Source: an uncultured Christensenella sp.
Lineage (GTDB): Bacteria > Bacillota > Clostridia > Christensenellales > Pumilibacteraceae
DNA: 64,000 nt
Assembly (NCBI GenBank): GCA_910577435.1
Contig: CAJTLV010000006.1
Location: 75,442-139,441 of the forward strand
Reading direction: 5' to 3'
The translations under genes were made by a program, and so were the position numbers. Shown piece by piece: positions 56,888-64,000 of the stretch. The notes under the pieces were generated by a model. That model saw nothing but the letters and a program-made list of their open reading frames with translations. It had not been told where the DNA came from and made no database searches. The first letter of the stretch is position 1. Each line of letters starts with the position of its first letter.

Positions 56888-59716
56888 ATGCAGGAAAAAG
56901 ATAAAAATACAGGTAAAACCGCCAAAACGCGTACACGCACTTTCGACGAACCGCAACCGACGGTTACGGTTACGGACGAGATAGCGACTGTCGATCCCGT
57001 CAAAAAGACAAAGTCCAAAAAGACGGGGTCTCGTACCGTGACGAAAGACTTGGACGGCGGCGATGTGCGTCCGTATACGGGTGCGCTCGACACGTCGGTC
57101 ATAGACAGCTCGGTGTTCGACGACGATATTGCCGACGAGCCTATTTCGGGTTATTATCACAAGTCGATGACTATTGACGGTAGTATGCTCAGCCGCGAAC
57201 AGGCGCTTGCCAACCGCAGGCGCAAGCGTCCAAAAAAGACTGCCGACATCACGACCGCCGAGCGGTACGATCCCGATCCCGACGTCGGACTTACGTCCGA
57301 ACAAGTCGAAAAGCGTATTCAGTCGGGTTTGGATAATTTCGTCAAGCAGAACAAGGGCAAAAGTTATCTGTCGATATTCATAACGAATATCTTCACGTTC
57401 TTCAATATCCTGTGCTTTGCGGTTATGACCGCGCTCGTTATAGTCGGCGCGGGTTTTACTCAAATATTCTTTATCGTAATTACTTCGGCTAACGTGATCA
57501 TAGGCATCATTCAGGAAATGCGAAGTAAATATATGATTGACAAACTGTCGCTCGTGACCGCGCCGAGCGCGGTCGTCATACGCGACGGCGAGCGCAAAGC
57601 GATACCCACGCCCGACATAGTTCTCGACGATATAATTTGTTATGAAATGGGCAAGCAGATATGCGCGGACGCGGTAGTCGTCAAAGGCGAGTGCGAAGTA
57701 AACGAAGCGATGCTCACCGGCGAGAGCGAACCCGTCAAAAAGAAAGCCGGCGATATACTTTACGCGGGTTCGTTCATAAGTAGCGGATCTGTCGTCGCCC
57801 GCGTCGATAAGGTTGGTTCGGCTAACTATATAGAAACGCTTACGTCATACGCCAAAAAATACAAAAAGCCTAAGAGCGAGCTGATGAACTCCATAAAGCT
57901 CATCATAAAAGGCCTTTCTCCGTTCATAATCGTGCTCGGCGCGCTCACCGTGTGGACGGGTTACCGCAATACCGTAGATCCGACCGTAGGCGCTACTATG
58001 GACGATTGGAACAACATAGTGACGCGTGCGGCGGGATCGGTCATAGGTATGATACCTGCGGGTATGTTCCTGTTGACATCGGTCGCGCTTGCCGCTTCGG
58101 TTATCCGTCTTGCCAAAAAGCAGACTCTCGTTCAAGATCTTTACTGTATAGAAATGCTCGCGCGCGTCGACGTGTTATGTCTCGATAAGACCGGCACTAT
58201 CACAGACGGGTCGATGGAAGTAAACAACATAATCGAGATAAAGGGGTTCGACGGCAGCAGCACTCTGCCGGACATCATAGGCTCGATATTGACGGCGACG
58301 GGGGACAACAACCAGACTGCGCTCGCGCTGGCAAATAAGTTCGGTTACAGCAAGGCGTTAAAGCCCACCGCCGTTATGCCGTTCTCGTCGCAACGAAAGT
58401 TATCTGCGGTAACGTTTGAGGGCGAGGGAACGTATATGCTCGGCGCGCCCGAATACGTGCTTAAAGATATGGGCGTGCGCATCGAGCGGATCATCAACGA
58501 GAACGCGGCTAACGGTTACCGCGTGATGGTGCTCGCGCATTCGCCGGCGGACATAGTGGGCGAAAAACTGCCTGCCGTCCGCCGTCCGCTCTGTCTCATC
58601 GTAATAGAGGATCATATACGCGAGGACGCGATAGAGACGATACGTTGGTTCAAAGAGAACAACGTTGCGGTCAGGGTCATTTCGGGCGACAATCCCATCA
58701 CGGTATCGGAAGTTGCGCGCAGAGTGGGCGTCGACAAGGCGGAGCTTTACGTTTCGCTCGAAGGTATGTCCGACCAGGACGTTATAGAGGCGGCGAACAA
58801 GTATACCGTGTTCGGCAGGGTCACGCCCGAACAGAAGCGTTTGCTCATTCATTCGATCAAGGCAAAAAAGCATACCGTCGCAATGACCGGCGACGGAGTG
58901 AACGATATTCTCGCAATGCGCGAAGCCGACTGCTCGGTGTCTATGGCATCGGGCGCGGAGGCGGCGAGAAACGTCAGTCACTTGGTGCTTTTGGATAACG
59001 ACTTTACGTCAATGCCGGACGTTGTTATGGAAGGTCGGCGCGTTGTAAACAACATTCAATCGTCGGCGGCGATGTTCTTGATGAAAACGTTTATGTCGAT
59101 AGTTCTGTCGATAATTTTTCTCGCACTGCAACAGGACTATCCGCTTAAAACGAACAATACGCTCGCATTGGAGATATGTATTGTCGGTATTCCGTCGTTC
59201 TTCCTGGCATTGCAGGGCAATAAGAACATTATACGCGGCAAATTTTTGGCTAACGTCACGACTAGGGCGATACCGGGCGGGATCGCGCTCGTTCTAGGCG
59301 TTATGGCCGTGTATACGCTGAACGCGCACTATACGCTTCATCCCGTGTATATGACGAATCCCGAAACGGGTGCTTTGTTGCTCGATCCGACTACGGGGCA
59401 GCTTATACTGGACTCTGCGGCGACGGCTAAGTTAAGTCAGTTGGAGGCGACGTGTATGACGGTTTTGGTCATCACGTTTGTAGGGCTTATGGTTCTGTTC
59501 AAACAGTGCGAACCGTTCAATGCGTTCCGCATAGTGCTGATGATAGGTACTATCCTGTTTACGGCGATGTTTATGTACGTTGTGACCACCATATCCGACA
59601 TCGGTCTTTGCAAGCTCAATATGACGCAGATTTGTTTTACCTGTACGGTGGTGCTTGCGAGTTATTTCGTCATAAGTATATTGATGAAAGTGTTGGGTGC
59701 TATCAAAATAAAATAG
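56888..59716 (+). CDS. CtpE-like P-type cation-transporting ATPase
   Basis: 942 residues from 56888. A ~125-residue polar N-terminus rich in Lys, Thr and Asp precedes the core. T-G-E-S actuator loop (~277), phosphorylated Asp in D-K-T-G-T (~432) and M-T-G-D-G-V-N-D hinge (~664) are intact; ten membrane segments. The segment before the fourth helix resembles the CtpE group (Ca2+ uptake in mycobacteria), but the conserved P-E-G reads P-A-G-M. Ion unknown; Ca2+ or Mg2+ plausible. No ribosome site. Confidence 0.9.
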   Translation: MQEKDKNTGKTAKTRTRTFDEPQPTVTVTDEIATVDPVKKTKSKKTGSRTVTKDLDGGDVRPYTGALDTSVIDSSVFDDDIADEPISGYYHKSMTIDGSMLSREQALANRRRKRPKKTADITTAERYDPDPDVGLTSEQVEKRIQSGLDNFVKQNKGKSYLSIFITNIFTFFNILCFAVMTALVIVGAGFTQIFFIVITSANVIIGIIQEMRSKYMIDKLSLVTAPSAVVIRDGERKAIPTPDIVLDDIICYEMGKQICADAVVVKGECEVNEAMLTGESEPVKKKAGDILYAGSFISSGSVVARVDKVGSANYIETLTSYAKKYKKPKSELMNSIKLIIKGLSPFIIVLGALTVWTGYRNTVDPTVGATMDDWNNIVTRAAGSVIGMIPAGMFLLTSVALAASVIRLAKKQTLVQDLYCIEMLARVDVLCLDKTGTITDGSMEVNNIIEIKGFDGSSTLPDIIGSILTATGDNNQTALALANKFGYSKALKPTAVMPFSSQRKLSAVTFEGEGTYMLGAPEYVLKDMGVRIERIINENAANGYRVMVLAHSPADIVGEKLPAVRRPLCLIVIEDHIREDAIETIRWFKENNVAVRVISGDNPITVSEVARRVGVDKAELYVSLEGMSDQDVIEAANKYTVFGRVTPEQKRLLIHSIKAKKHTVAMTGDGVNDILAMREADCSVSMASGAEAARNVSHLVLLDNDFTSMPDVVMEGRRVVNNIQSSAAMFLMKTFMSIVLSIIFLALQQDYPLKTNNTLALEICIVGIPSFFLALQGNKNIIRGKFLANVTTRAIPGGIALVLGVMAVYTLNAHYTLHPVYMTNPETGALLLDPTTGQLILDSAATAKLSQLEATCMTVLVITFVGLMVLFKQCEPFNAFRIVLMIGTILFTAMFMYVVTTISDIGLCKLNMTQICFTCTVVLASYFVISILMKVLGAIKIK

Positions 59717-59805
59717 CGTAGATCGGTACCGTATCGGCGGCAACGCGTTTGTCAATAATTCATAAGCGAATGCGTTTCGGGGCGACCCGAAAGAGGAGGG
59801 ACCGT

Positions 59806-60495
59806 TTGACCAATTCGCAGAGATTTTTGGACGCATACAACAAGGCGGATAAAGCGTTACACACGCGATTTGATTTTAAGCAGTCTATGTCGTTTACCGA
59901 AGCCGTGCGCCGAGCCGCGTCGGTAAACTCGGTCGTGCGCCGTTTCGAGGACGACTTGGAAAGCTACGGCAGACTGCGCAATTCGATAGTGCATTCGTCC
60001 GACTCCCAAAAGACAATAGCGGAACCGCACGACGACGTGACCGACAGGTTCGAACATATCGCGGAGCTTCTCGCAACTCCGCCGCTCGCGTCGACTGTGT
60101 CGCATAAGGCGAGGACGGTAACGCCGAGTGCCGCGCTCGACGATGCGGTTAAAACAATGGCGCGGCTCGATTATTCGATAATGCCCGTAGTGGACGGCGG
60201 AAAGATAATAGGCGTACTCACCAACAAGGGCGTTACGCTCCATATCGCAAAACTGCTGTCCGACGGCGTTGCGGACATATCCGATTCGCGCGTCGCCGAC
60301 GCGGTCGCCGACGGGAAAGCGTACTTTTACATTATGCCCGACGGACCGATCGACGAGGTAGTTAAGGCGTTCGAAAAGAACCGCAAGATAACTATGATAG
60401 TTCTCACGAAAGACGGAACGCCCGATTCCGATATAATCGGCGTGATCACGGTTGGAGATCTCGTCGCTGTGAACAAACTTTTGGAAGAGTATTGA
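59806..60495 (+). CDS. CBS-domain pair protein
   Basis: 229 residues from TTG at 59806, six bases after AGGAGG; an in-frame ATG at 59749 has no site. The N-terminal ~95 residues form charged helices with R-L-R-N-S-I-V-H-S. Two CBS domains follow (about 100-160 and 165-229), with D-Y-S-I-M-P-V-V-D-G-G-K-I-I-G-V-L-T in the first. CBS pairs bind adenine nucleotides. It follows the ATPase by 89 bases and may regulate transport or metabolism; function unknown. Confidence 0.85.
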   Translation: MTNSQRFLDAYNKADKALHTRFDFKQSMSFTEAVRRAASVNSVVRRFEDDLESYGRLRNSIVHSSDSQKTIAEPHDDVTDRFEHIAELLATPPLASTVSHKARTVTPSAALDDAVKTMARLDYSIMPVVDGGKIIGVLTNKGVTLHIAKLLSDGVADISDSRVADAVADGKAYFYIMPDGPIDEVVKAFEKNRKITMIVLTKDGTPDSDIIGVITVGDLVAVNKLLEEY

Positions 60496-60582
60496 CGGCA
60501 CGTAGACGCGCAGAAGGCGGCGGCGAATTTGTGAACATTTACATATACACGGCACACAAAATTTTTACGAATGAAGTGTGCA

Positions 60583-60611
60583 TTTAACATAATATTGATT
60601 TACAATATTAT
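60583..60611 (+). promoter_or_regulatory. Promoter with overlapping palindrome, response regulator gene
   Basis: TTTAAC (60583-60588), 17 bases, TATTAT (60606-60611). ATAATATTG-ATTTA-CAATATTAT (60589-60611) fills exactly the spacer and -10, so a protein bound there would block polymerase; self-repression by the response regulator is possible. Confidence 0.65.
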
Positions 60612-60640
60612 ACAAAATACGACATAGGAGATTGTTTGAT

Positions 60641-61303
60641 ATGGCTAAATTCCTAATTGCCGACGACGAAGAGGGAATCCGTCAAATCATAAAAGAATAT
60701 TGCGATTTCGAGGGTTATGAAACCGAAATGGCTACGGACGGAATGGACGCCGTTCGTAAGGCTCGCGACAACGATTACGATATGATAATAATGGACGCAA
60801 TGATGCCCAAGCTCGACGGTTTTTCGGCAGTCAAAGAGATTCGTAAATTCAAACAGACCCCTATCATTATGCTGTCGGCGCGTGTGGAGGAATACGACAA
60901 ACTGCACGGCTTCGAAATGGGGGCGGACGATTATGTTACCAAGCCGTTCAGTCCCAAAGAACTGATGGCAAGAGCCGCCGCGATAATGCGGCGCGGACTT
61001 ATGAGCGAGGACAAGCTTGTTTCGGGCGATATGACGATAGACTTTGCGGGACGGGCGATATACATCGCCGAAAAGCGCGTGCCGCTTACCCCCAAAGAAT
61101 GCGACCTTTTGTTCTATCTCGCGCGCTACAACGGAAAGGCTTTCTCCCGTCAGGAGCTTCTCGACAAGATCTGGGGTTTTGATTATTACGGCGACGAGCG
61201 CACCGTCGATACGCATATAAAAATGCTTCGCAAATCGCTCGGCGACGAGTACCGCGACAAGATAGTTACCGTTCGCGGAATGGGATATAAAGCAGTATTG
61301 TAA
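60641..61303 (+). CDS. OmpR/PhoB-family response regulator
   Basis: 220 residues. Receiver domain with D-D-E-E near residue 8, phospho-acceptor Asp52 in I-I-M-D-A-M-M-P, and K-P-F near 103. A winged-helix domain (~125-220) ends in V-R-G-M-G-Y-K-A. The ATG at 60641 is ten bases after TAGGAG; a TTG at 60632 is too close to it. No histidine kinase is adjacent, so it is an orphan or its partner lies elsewhere. Confidence 0.94.
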   Translation: MAKFLIADDEEGIRQIIKEYCDFEGYETEMATDGMDAVRKARDNDYDMIIMDAMMPKLDGFSAVKEIRKFKQTPIIMLSARVEEYDKLHGFEMGADDYVTKPFSPKELMARAAAIMRRGLMSEDKLVSGDMTIDFAGRAIYIAEKRVPLTPKECDLLFYLARYNGKAFSRQELLDKIWGFDYYGDERTVDTHIKMLRKSLGDEYRDKIVTVRGMGYKAVL

Positions 61304-61327
61304 AAAACGCCCGAAAGGGCGTTTTTT
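61302..61327 (+). terminator. Terminator of the response regulator gene
   Basis: AAAAAACGCCC, GAAA loop, GGGCGTTTTTT, directly after the stop. Confidence 0.95.
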
Positions 61328-61374
61328 CAATGCGAAATAGAGCGACGGTCCGCGACGGATCGAAGAATGCGGTA

Positions 61375-61530
61375 TTATTGGTAATAGTCCAATTCTCCTG
61401 CGCATTCGCACAGGGTGAGCGCGTCGGCGCAAGCGGGACAGTAGTGCTTGTCGCAAACGTCGCAGTGCATCATATATTCGGCGGGGTATTCGCGCCCGCA
61501 ACGGTCGCAGATCAAAGATTTCATACGCAT
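61375..61530 (-). CDS. Small zinc-ribbon-like Cys-rich protein
   Basis: 51 residues from the ATG at 61530. Cysteines are arranged C-x-x-C, C-x-x-C, C-x-x-C and C-x-C, enough for two zinc sites; ends G-E-L-D-Y-Y-Q. Not recognised. An in-frame TTG at 61590 is nearly touching AAGGAG and would add 20 residues, so the start is uncertain. It lies between the response regulator and the divergent uraA promoter. Confidence 0.55.
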   Translation of the reverse strand: MRMKSLICDRCGREYPAEYMMHCDVCDKHYCPACADALTLCECAGELDYYQ

Positions 61531-61595
61531 ATTGTGCCGCACGGCGCTGTCGAGTATGCGCGGAAATATAATTTCGACAAATTGCGGCAAACTCC

Positions 61596-61624
61596 TTGAT
61601 TTTGCAATAAGAGTGTGATAGAAT
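61596..61624 (+). promoter_or_regulatory. Promoter of uraA-upp
   Basis: TTGATT (61596-61601), 17 bases, TAGAAT (61619-61624). Predicted +1 near 61631 excludes the in-frame ATG at 61623, which overlaps the -10 box. The leader of ~25 bases leaves no room for a PyrR-type attenuator. Confidence 0.75.
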
Positions 61625-61655
61625 GAAAAAAGCGAATTTCAAGAGAGGAAAAAAT

Positions 61656-63218
61656 ATGCAAATGACGTACGGAGTTAAAGACAAGCCACCCGTCGGGCGA
61701 CTTGTTCTTTTTTCACTGCAACAATTGCTCGCCATACTTGCGGCGACCATAGCCGTTCCTATTATTATAGGAAACGGAATGCAACCGGCGGCGGCGCTGT
61801 TCGGCGCGGGCGTCGGTACGCTCGTGTACCTGCTTTTCACTAAGTTCAAAAGCCCCGTGTTCTTGGGCAGCTCGTTTGCGTTCTTGGGTTCTATGGGCGC
61901 GGCGTTCGCGGGCAGTGTGTCGATGTCGCTCGGCTATCTCGGACTTTTGATAGGCGCGGTACTCGCCGGTCTTGTGTACGTCGTTCTCGCCGTCATAGTC
62001 AAGTTTGTCGGCACGAAGTGGATAGATAAGGTTATGCCCGCCGTAGTTATCGGACCGACGGTCGCCATCATCGGACTGTCGCTCGCAGGCAACGCGATAG
62101 GCGATCTTATGAAAGGAAACGTTTCGGTAACGGAATTTATACCCGCATTGAATGAGGCGGGTAATGCGATCGAAATGATTAAGGTCGACAGAATGCTGTG
62201 CAGTCCTTACGCGGCGCTCGTGTGCGGACTCGTAACGCTCGCAGTCACTATCGTATGCTCGGTGTACGGCAAAAAAATGGTCAAAATGATCCCGTTCATA
62301 ATCGGTATTATGAGCGGCTACGCGCTCGCCGCGATATTCACGGGAATCGGGTTCGCCGCAAACTGCGACGCGCTCAAAATCATAGACTTTACGCCGTTCA
62401 CCACGCTCGGCACGCCGGAAGCGTGGTACCCTAACTTCTCGTTCCTCACCGCGTTCAACGTGTACGGCGACGGATACGGGGTAGTCAAGGACGGGGTATT
62501 TACCGCATACTCGGCAGGACAGATAGGCGCGTACATCGGTACGATAGCCGTTGCGTACATACCCGTAGCGTTCGTCGTGTTCGCCGAACATATCGCCGAC
62601 CACAAAAACATCAGCTCGATCATCGAGACCGATCTTCTCAAAGATCCGGGACTGCATCGCACGCTTCTCGGCGACGGCGTAGGTTCGATCGCGGGCGCGA
62701 TCTTCGGCGGTTGCCCCAACACCACATACGGCGAATCGGTGGGTTGCGTCGCGATAAGCGGCAATGCGTCGGTGCGTACCATTTTGGTCACTGCGTGTAT
62801 GGCGATAGTGAGCGCGTTCCTTGCGCCGTTTACGCTCTTCCTTTCGAGCATTCCGAGCTGTGTTATGGGCGGCGTGTGTATCGCGCTTTACGGCTTCATC
62901 GCCGTGTCCGGTCTCAAAATGATCCAGCCCGTCGACCTTAACGACAACAGAAATCTGTTTACCGTGTCCGTCGTTCTCATTGCGGGCGTGGGCGGAATGG
63001 TACTCACTTTCGGCAAGGTAACTATCACGTCGGTAGCGTGTGCGCTCATACTCGGCATACTCGTCAACCTGCTCGTCAATATAAAGAGCAAAAAGAACAA
63101 TGACGGCAAAGCCGACGGCGCGGCGGCGGAAACTTCGGAGACTGCGGCGGTCACAGTCGAGGAAAGTAAGGCAGTCGCTCCCGAAGAAGATACGGTTGCA
63201 ACCGATACTGTCGAATAA
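61656..63218 (+). CDS. uraA: Uracil/xanthine permease (NCS2 family)
   Basis: 520 residues from the ATG at 61656 behind GAGAGG. About fourteen membrane segments; conserved F-A-E-H-I (H-bearing) and the N-T-T-Y-G-E-S-V-G motif typical of UraA. The C-terminal ~45 residues are an acidic, Ala/Glu/Thr-rich cytoplasmic tail not found in UraA proper. Imports uracil with protons. Next gene is upp, so the pair performs uracil salvage. Confidence 0.92.
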   Translation: MQMTYGVKDKPPVGRLVLFSLQQLLAILAATIAVPIIIGNGMQPAAALFGAGVGTLVYLLFTKFKSPVFLGSSFAFLGSMGAAFAGSVSMSLGYLGLLIGAVLAGLVYVVLAVIVKFVGTKWIDKVMPAVVIGPTVAIIGLSLAGNAIGDLMKGNVSVTEFIPALNEAGNAIEMIKVDRMLCSPYAALVCGLVTLAVTIVCSVYGKKMVKMIPFIIGIMSGYALAAIFTGIGFAANCDALKIIDFTPFTTLGTPEAWYPNFSFLTAFNVYGDGYGVVKDGVFTAYSAGQIGAYIGTIAVAYIPVAFVVFAEHIADHKNISSIIETDLLKDPGLHRTLLGDGVGSIAGAIFGGCPNTTYGESVGCVAISGNASVRTILVTACMAIVSAFLAPFTLFLSSIPSCVMGGVCIALYGFIAVSGLKMIQPVDLNDNRNLFTVSVVLIAGVGGMVLTFGKVTITSVACALILGILVNLLVNIKSKKNNDGKADGAAAETSETAAVTVEESKAVAPEEDTVATDTVE

Positions 63219-63259
63219 GACATCGCTAAATCGCAAGAGCGAGAAGGAAAAAATAAAAA

Positions 63260-63898
63260 ATGAAAAACTTCAAGAACGTAACGATACTCGATCACCCGCT
63301 TATCAACCATAAGATAGCGATATTGCGGTCGGTAGATACGCATACCAAAGATTTCCGCGAGTTGGTCGAAGAAATAACTACGCTCGTCACCTACGAGGCG
63401 TTCAAGGACGCGCCGACGCGCGATGTGGAAGTGCGCACTCCTCTCGCGGTGTGCAAGCAGAAAATGATAGCCGAAAACGCGATAGCCGTCGTACCCGTTC
63501 TGCGCGCCGGTCTCGGTATGGTGCAGGGCGTGCATACGCTGTTCCCGACGGCTAAGGTCGGACATATCGGTATGTACCGCGACGAGGAAACTCTCGAACC
63601 GCACGAATACTATTGCAAACTGCCCGAAGGCATAGAAAATATGCGTACTATCGTTCTCGATCCTATGCTCGCGACGGGCGGCAGTGCGGCGGCGGCGATC
63701 GATTTGCTCAAAAAGCGCGGGTGCAAGGACATTCGTCAGATGTCGATAATAGCTGCGCCCGAAGGAATAGAGCGGCTTGCTACGGCGCACCCCGACGTTA
63801 AGATATTTGTAGCCGTGTGCGACGAAAAACTCAACGAGAACGGTTACATAGTTCCCGGTCTCGGCGATGCGGGCGACAGGCTGTTCGGCACAAAGTAA
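63260..63898 (+). CDS. upp: Uracil phosphoribosyltransferase
   Basis: 212 residues, normal length. H-P-L-I-N-H-K start, V-P-V-L-R-A-G-L-G-M segment and the PRPP loop V-L-D-P-M-L-A-T-G-G-S are diagnostic; ends G-L-G-D-A-G-D-R-L-F-G-T. Converts uracil and PRPP to UMP. Forty-one bases after uraA with GAGAAGGA upstream. Confidence 0.97.
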   Translation: MKNFKNVTILDHPLINHKIAILRSVDTHTKDFRELVEEITTLVTYEAFKDAPTRDVEVRTPLAVCKQKMIAENAIAVVPVLRAGLGMVQGVHTLFPTAKVGHIGMYRDEETLEPHEYYCKLPEGIENMRTIVLDPMLATGGSAAAAIDLLKKRGCKDIRQMSIIAAPEGIERLATAHPDVKIFVAVCDEKLNENGYIVPGLGDAGDRLFGTK

Positions 63899-63977
63899 AT
63901 ACGGAATAAATCAAGCGCTCGGGCATTATCATAGTTCCGGCAGGGAATTTACGGATATGTTGCTGAATTCAGAAATC

Positions 63978-64000
63978 AGGCGTGGTGTTAAGCTACGCCT
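63978..64000 (+). terminator. Possible terminator stem at window end
   Basis: AGGCGT (63978-63983) pairs with ACGCCT (63995-64000). Whether a T tract follows lies outside the window. The stretch 63899-63977 shows nothing else. Confidence 0.35.

Noticed and set aside
61623..61655. ATG at 61623 as the uraA start
   Set aside because: It overlaps the -10 box, so it would not be transcribed; the ATG at 61656 has GAGAGG upstream.
61604..61655. PyrR-type attenuator before uraA-upp
   Set aside because: The predicted leader is about 25 bases, too short, and no terminator/antiterminator pair is present.

Overview
The window reads as chromosome from a mid-GC, low-complexity-free bacterium of the Bacillota, most likely an uncultured gut-type Clostridia lineage. 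Evidence: the S10-spc-alpha ribosomal superoperon runs without interruption and includes rpsD between rpsK and rpoA (a clostridial layout); S14 is the short zinc type; a small KOW protein sits between map and infA; many genes have strong AGGAGG-type ribosome sites and TTGACA-17-TATAAT promoters; and a YyaC-type spore protease points to sporulation. No prophage, insertion sequence or CRISPR array was seen.

Layout. 1-9135: a truncated membrane sensor, two tandem Sel1-repeat proteins, a small DUF4375-like protein, an S51 peptidase and a dGTPase-like HD protein, an MscS channel, a lipoprotein, a GrpB-family protein and tRNA-Ser(GCU). 9373-27039: the ribosomal/secretion/transcription superoperon (rpsJ to rplQ with secY, adk, map, infA, rpoA). 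It is bracketed by two direct copies of a two-gene cysteine-rich cassette. 27128-36005: a run of small independent units (cysteine amidase, LMW tyrosine phosphatase, flavoprotein disulfide reductase plus HAD phosphatase, YyaC, CvpA, an unknown protein, a GH2-fold protein without catalytic glutamates). 36083-46285: cell-envelope proteins, including two lipoproteins, an ECF sigma/anti-sigma/VWA operon, a BspA-type leucine-rich-repeat lipoprotein and a membrane-anchored PstS-like protein. 46376-50255: a flavin reductase and a zinc ribbon-TIR / SPFH-zinc ribbon gene pair. 50463-53660: feoA-feoA-feoB and a cysteine-rich Feo partner. 53817-64000: a methyltransferase, a TM1266-family regulator with an ABC binding protein and permease behind a probable transcription attenuator, a CtpE-like P-type ATPase, a CBS protein, an OmpR-type response regulator, a small zinc protein, and uraA-upp for uracil salvage.

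Main points for a second look: (1) at about 40.49 kb the sigma factor and a divergent VWA membrane protein are both missing their 5' ends and meet head to head, which looks like a deletion or an assembly join; (2) the leader at 54542-54655 has mutually exclusive terminator and antiterminator pairings, and the terminator also hides the ribosome site; (3) the two-gene Cys-rich cassette is duplicated about 17 kb apart around the essential ribosomal operon, each copy with its own unrelated promoter and palindrome; (4) several genes have consensus promoters whose -10 box ends exactly six bases before ATG, predicting leaderless mRNAs; (5) branched RNA structures sit inside the ribosomal superoperon before rplN, rpsE and rpsM; (6) a zinc ribbon-TIR protein is translationally coupled to an SPFH-zinc ribbon protein. 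All structure and function statements come from reading the sequence by eye; no searches were run.
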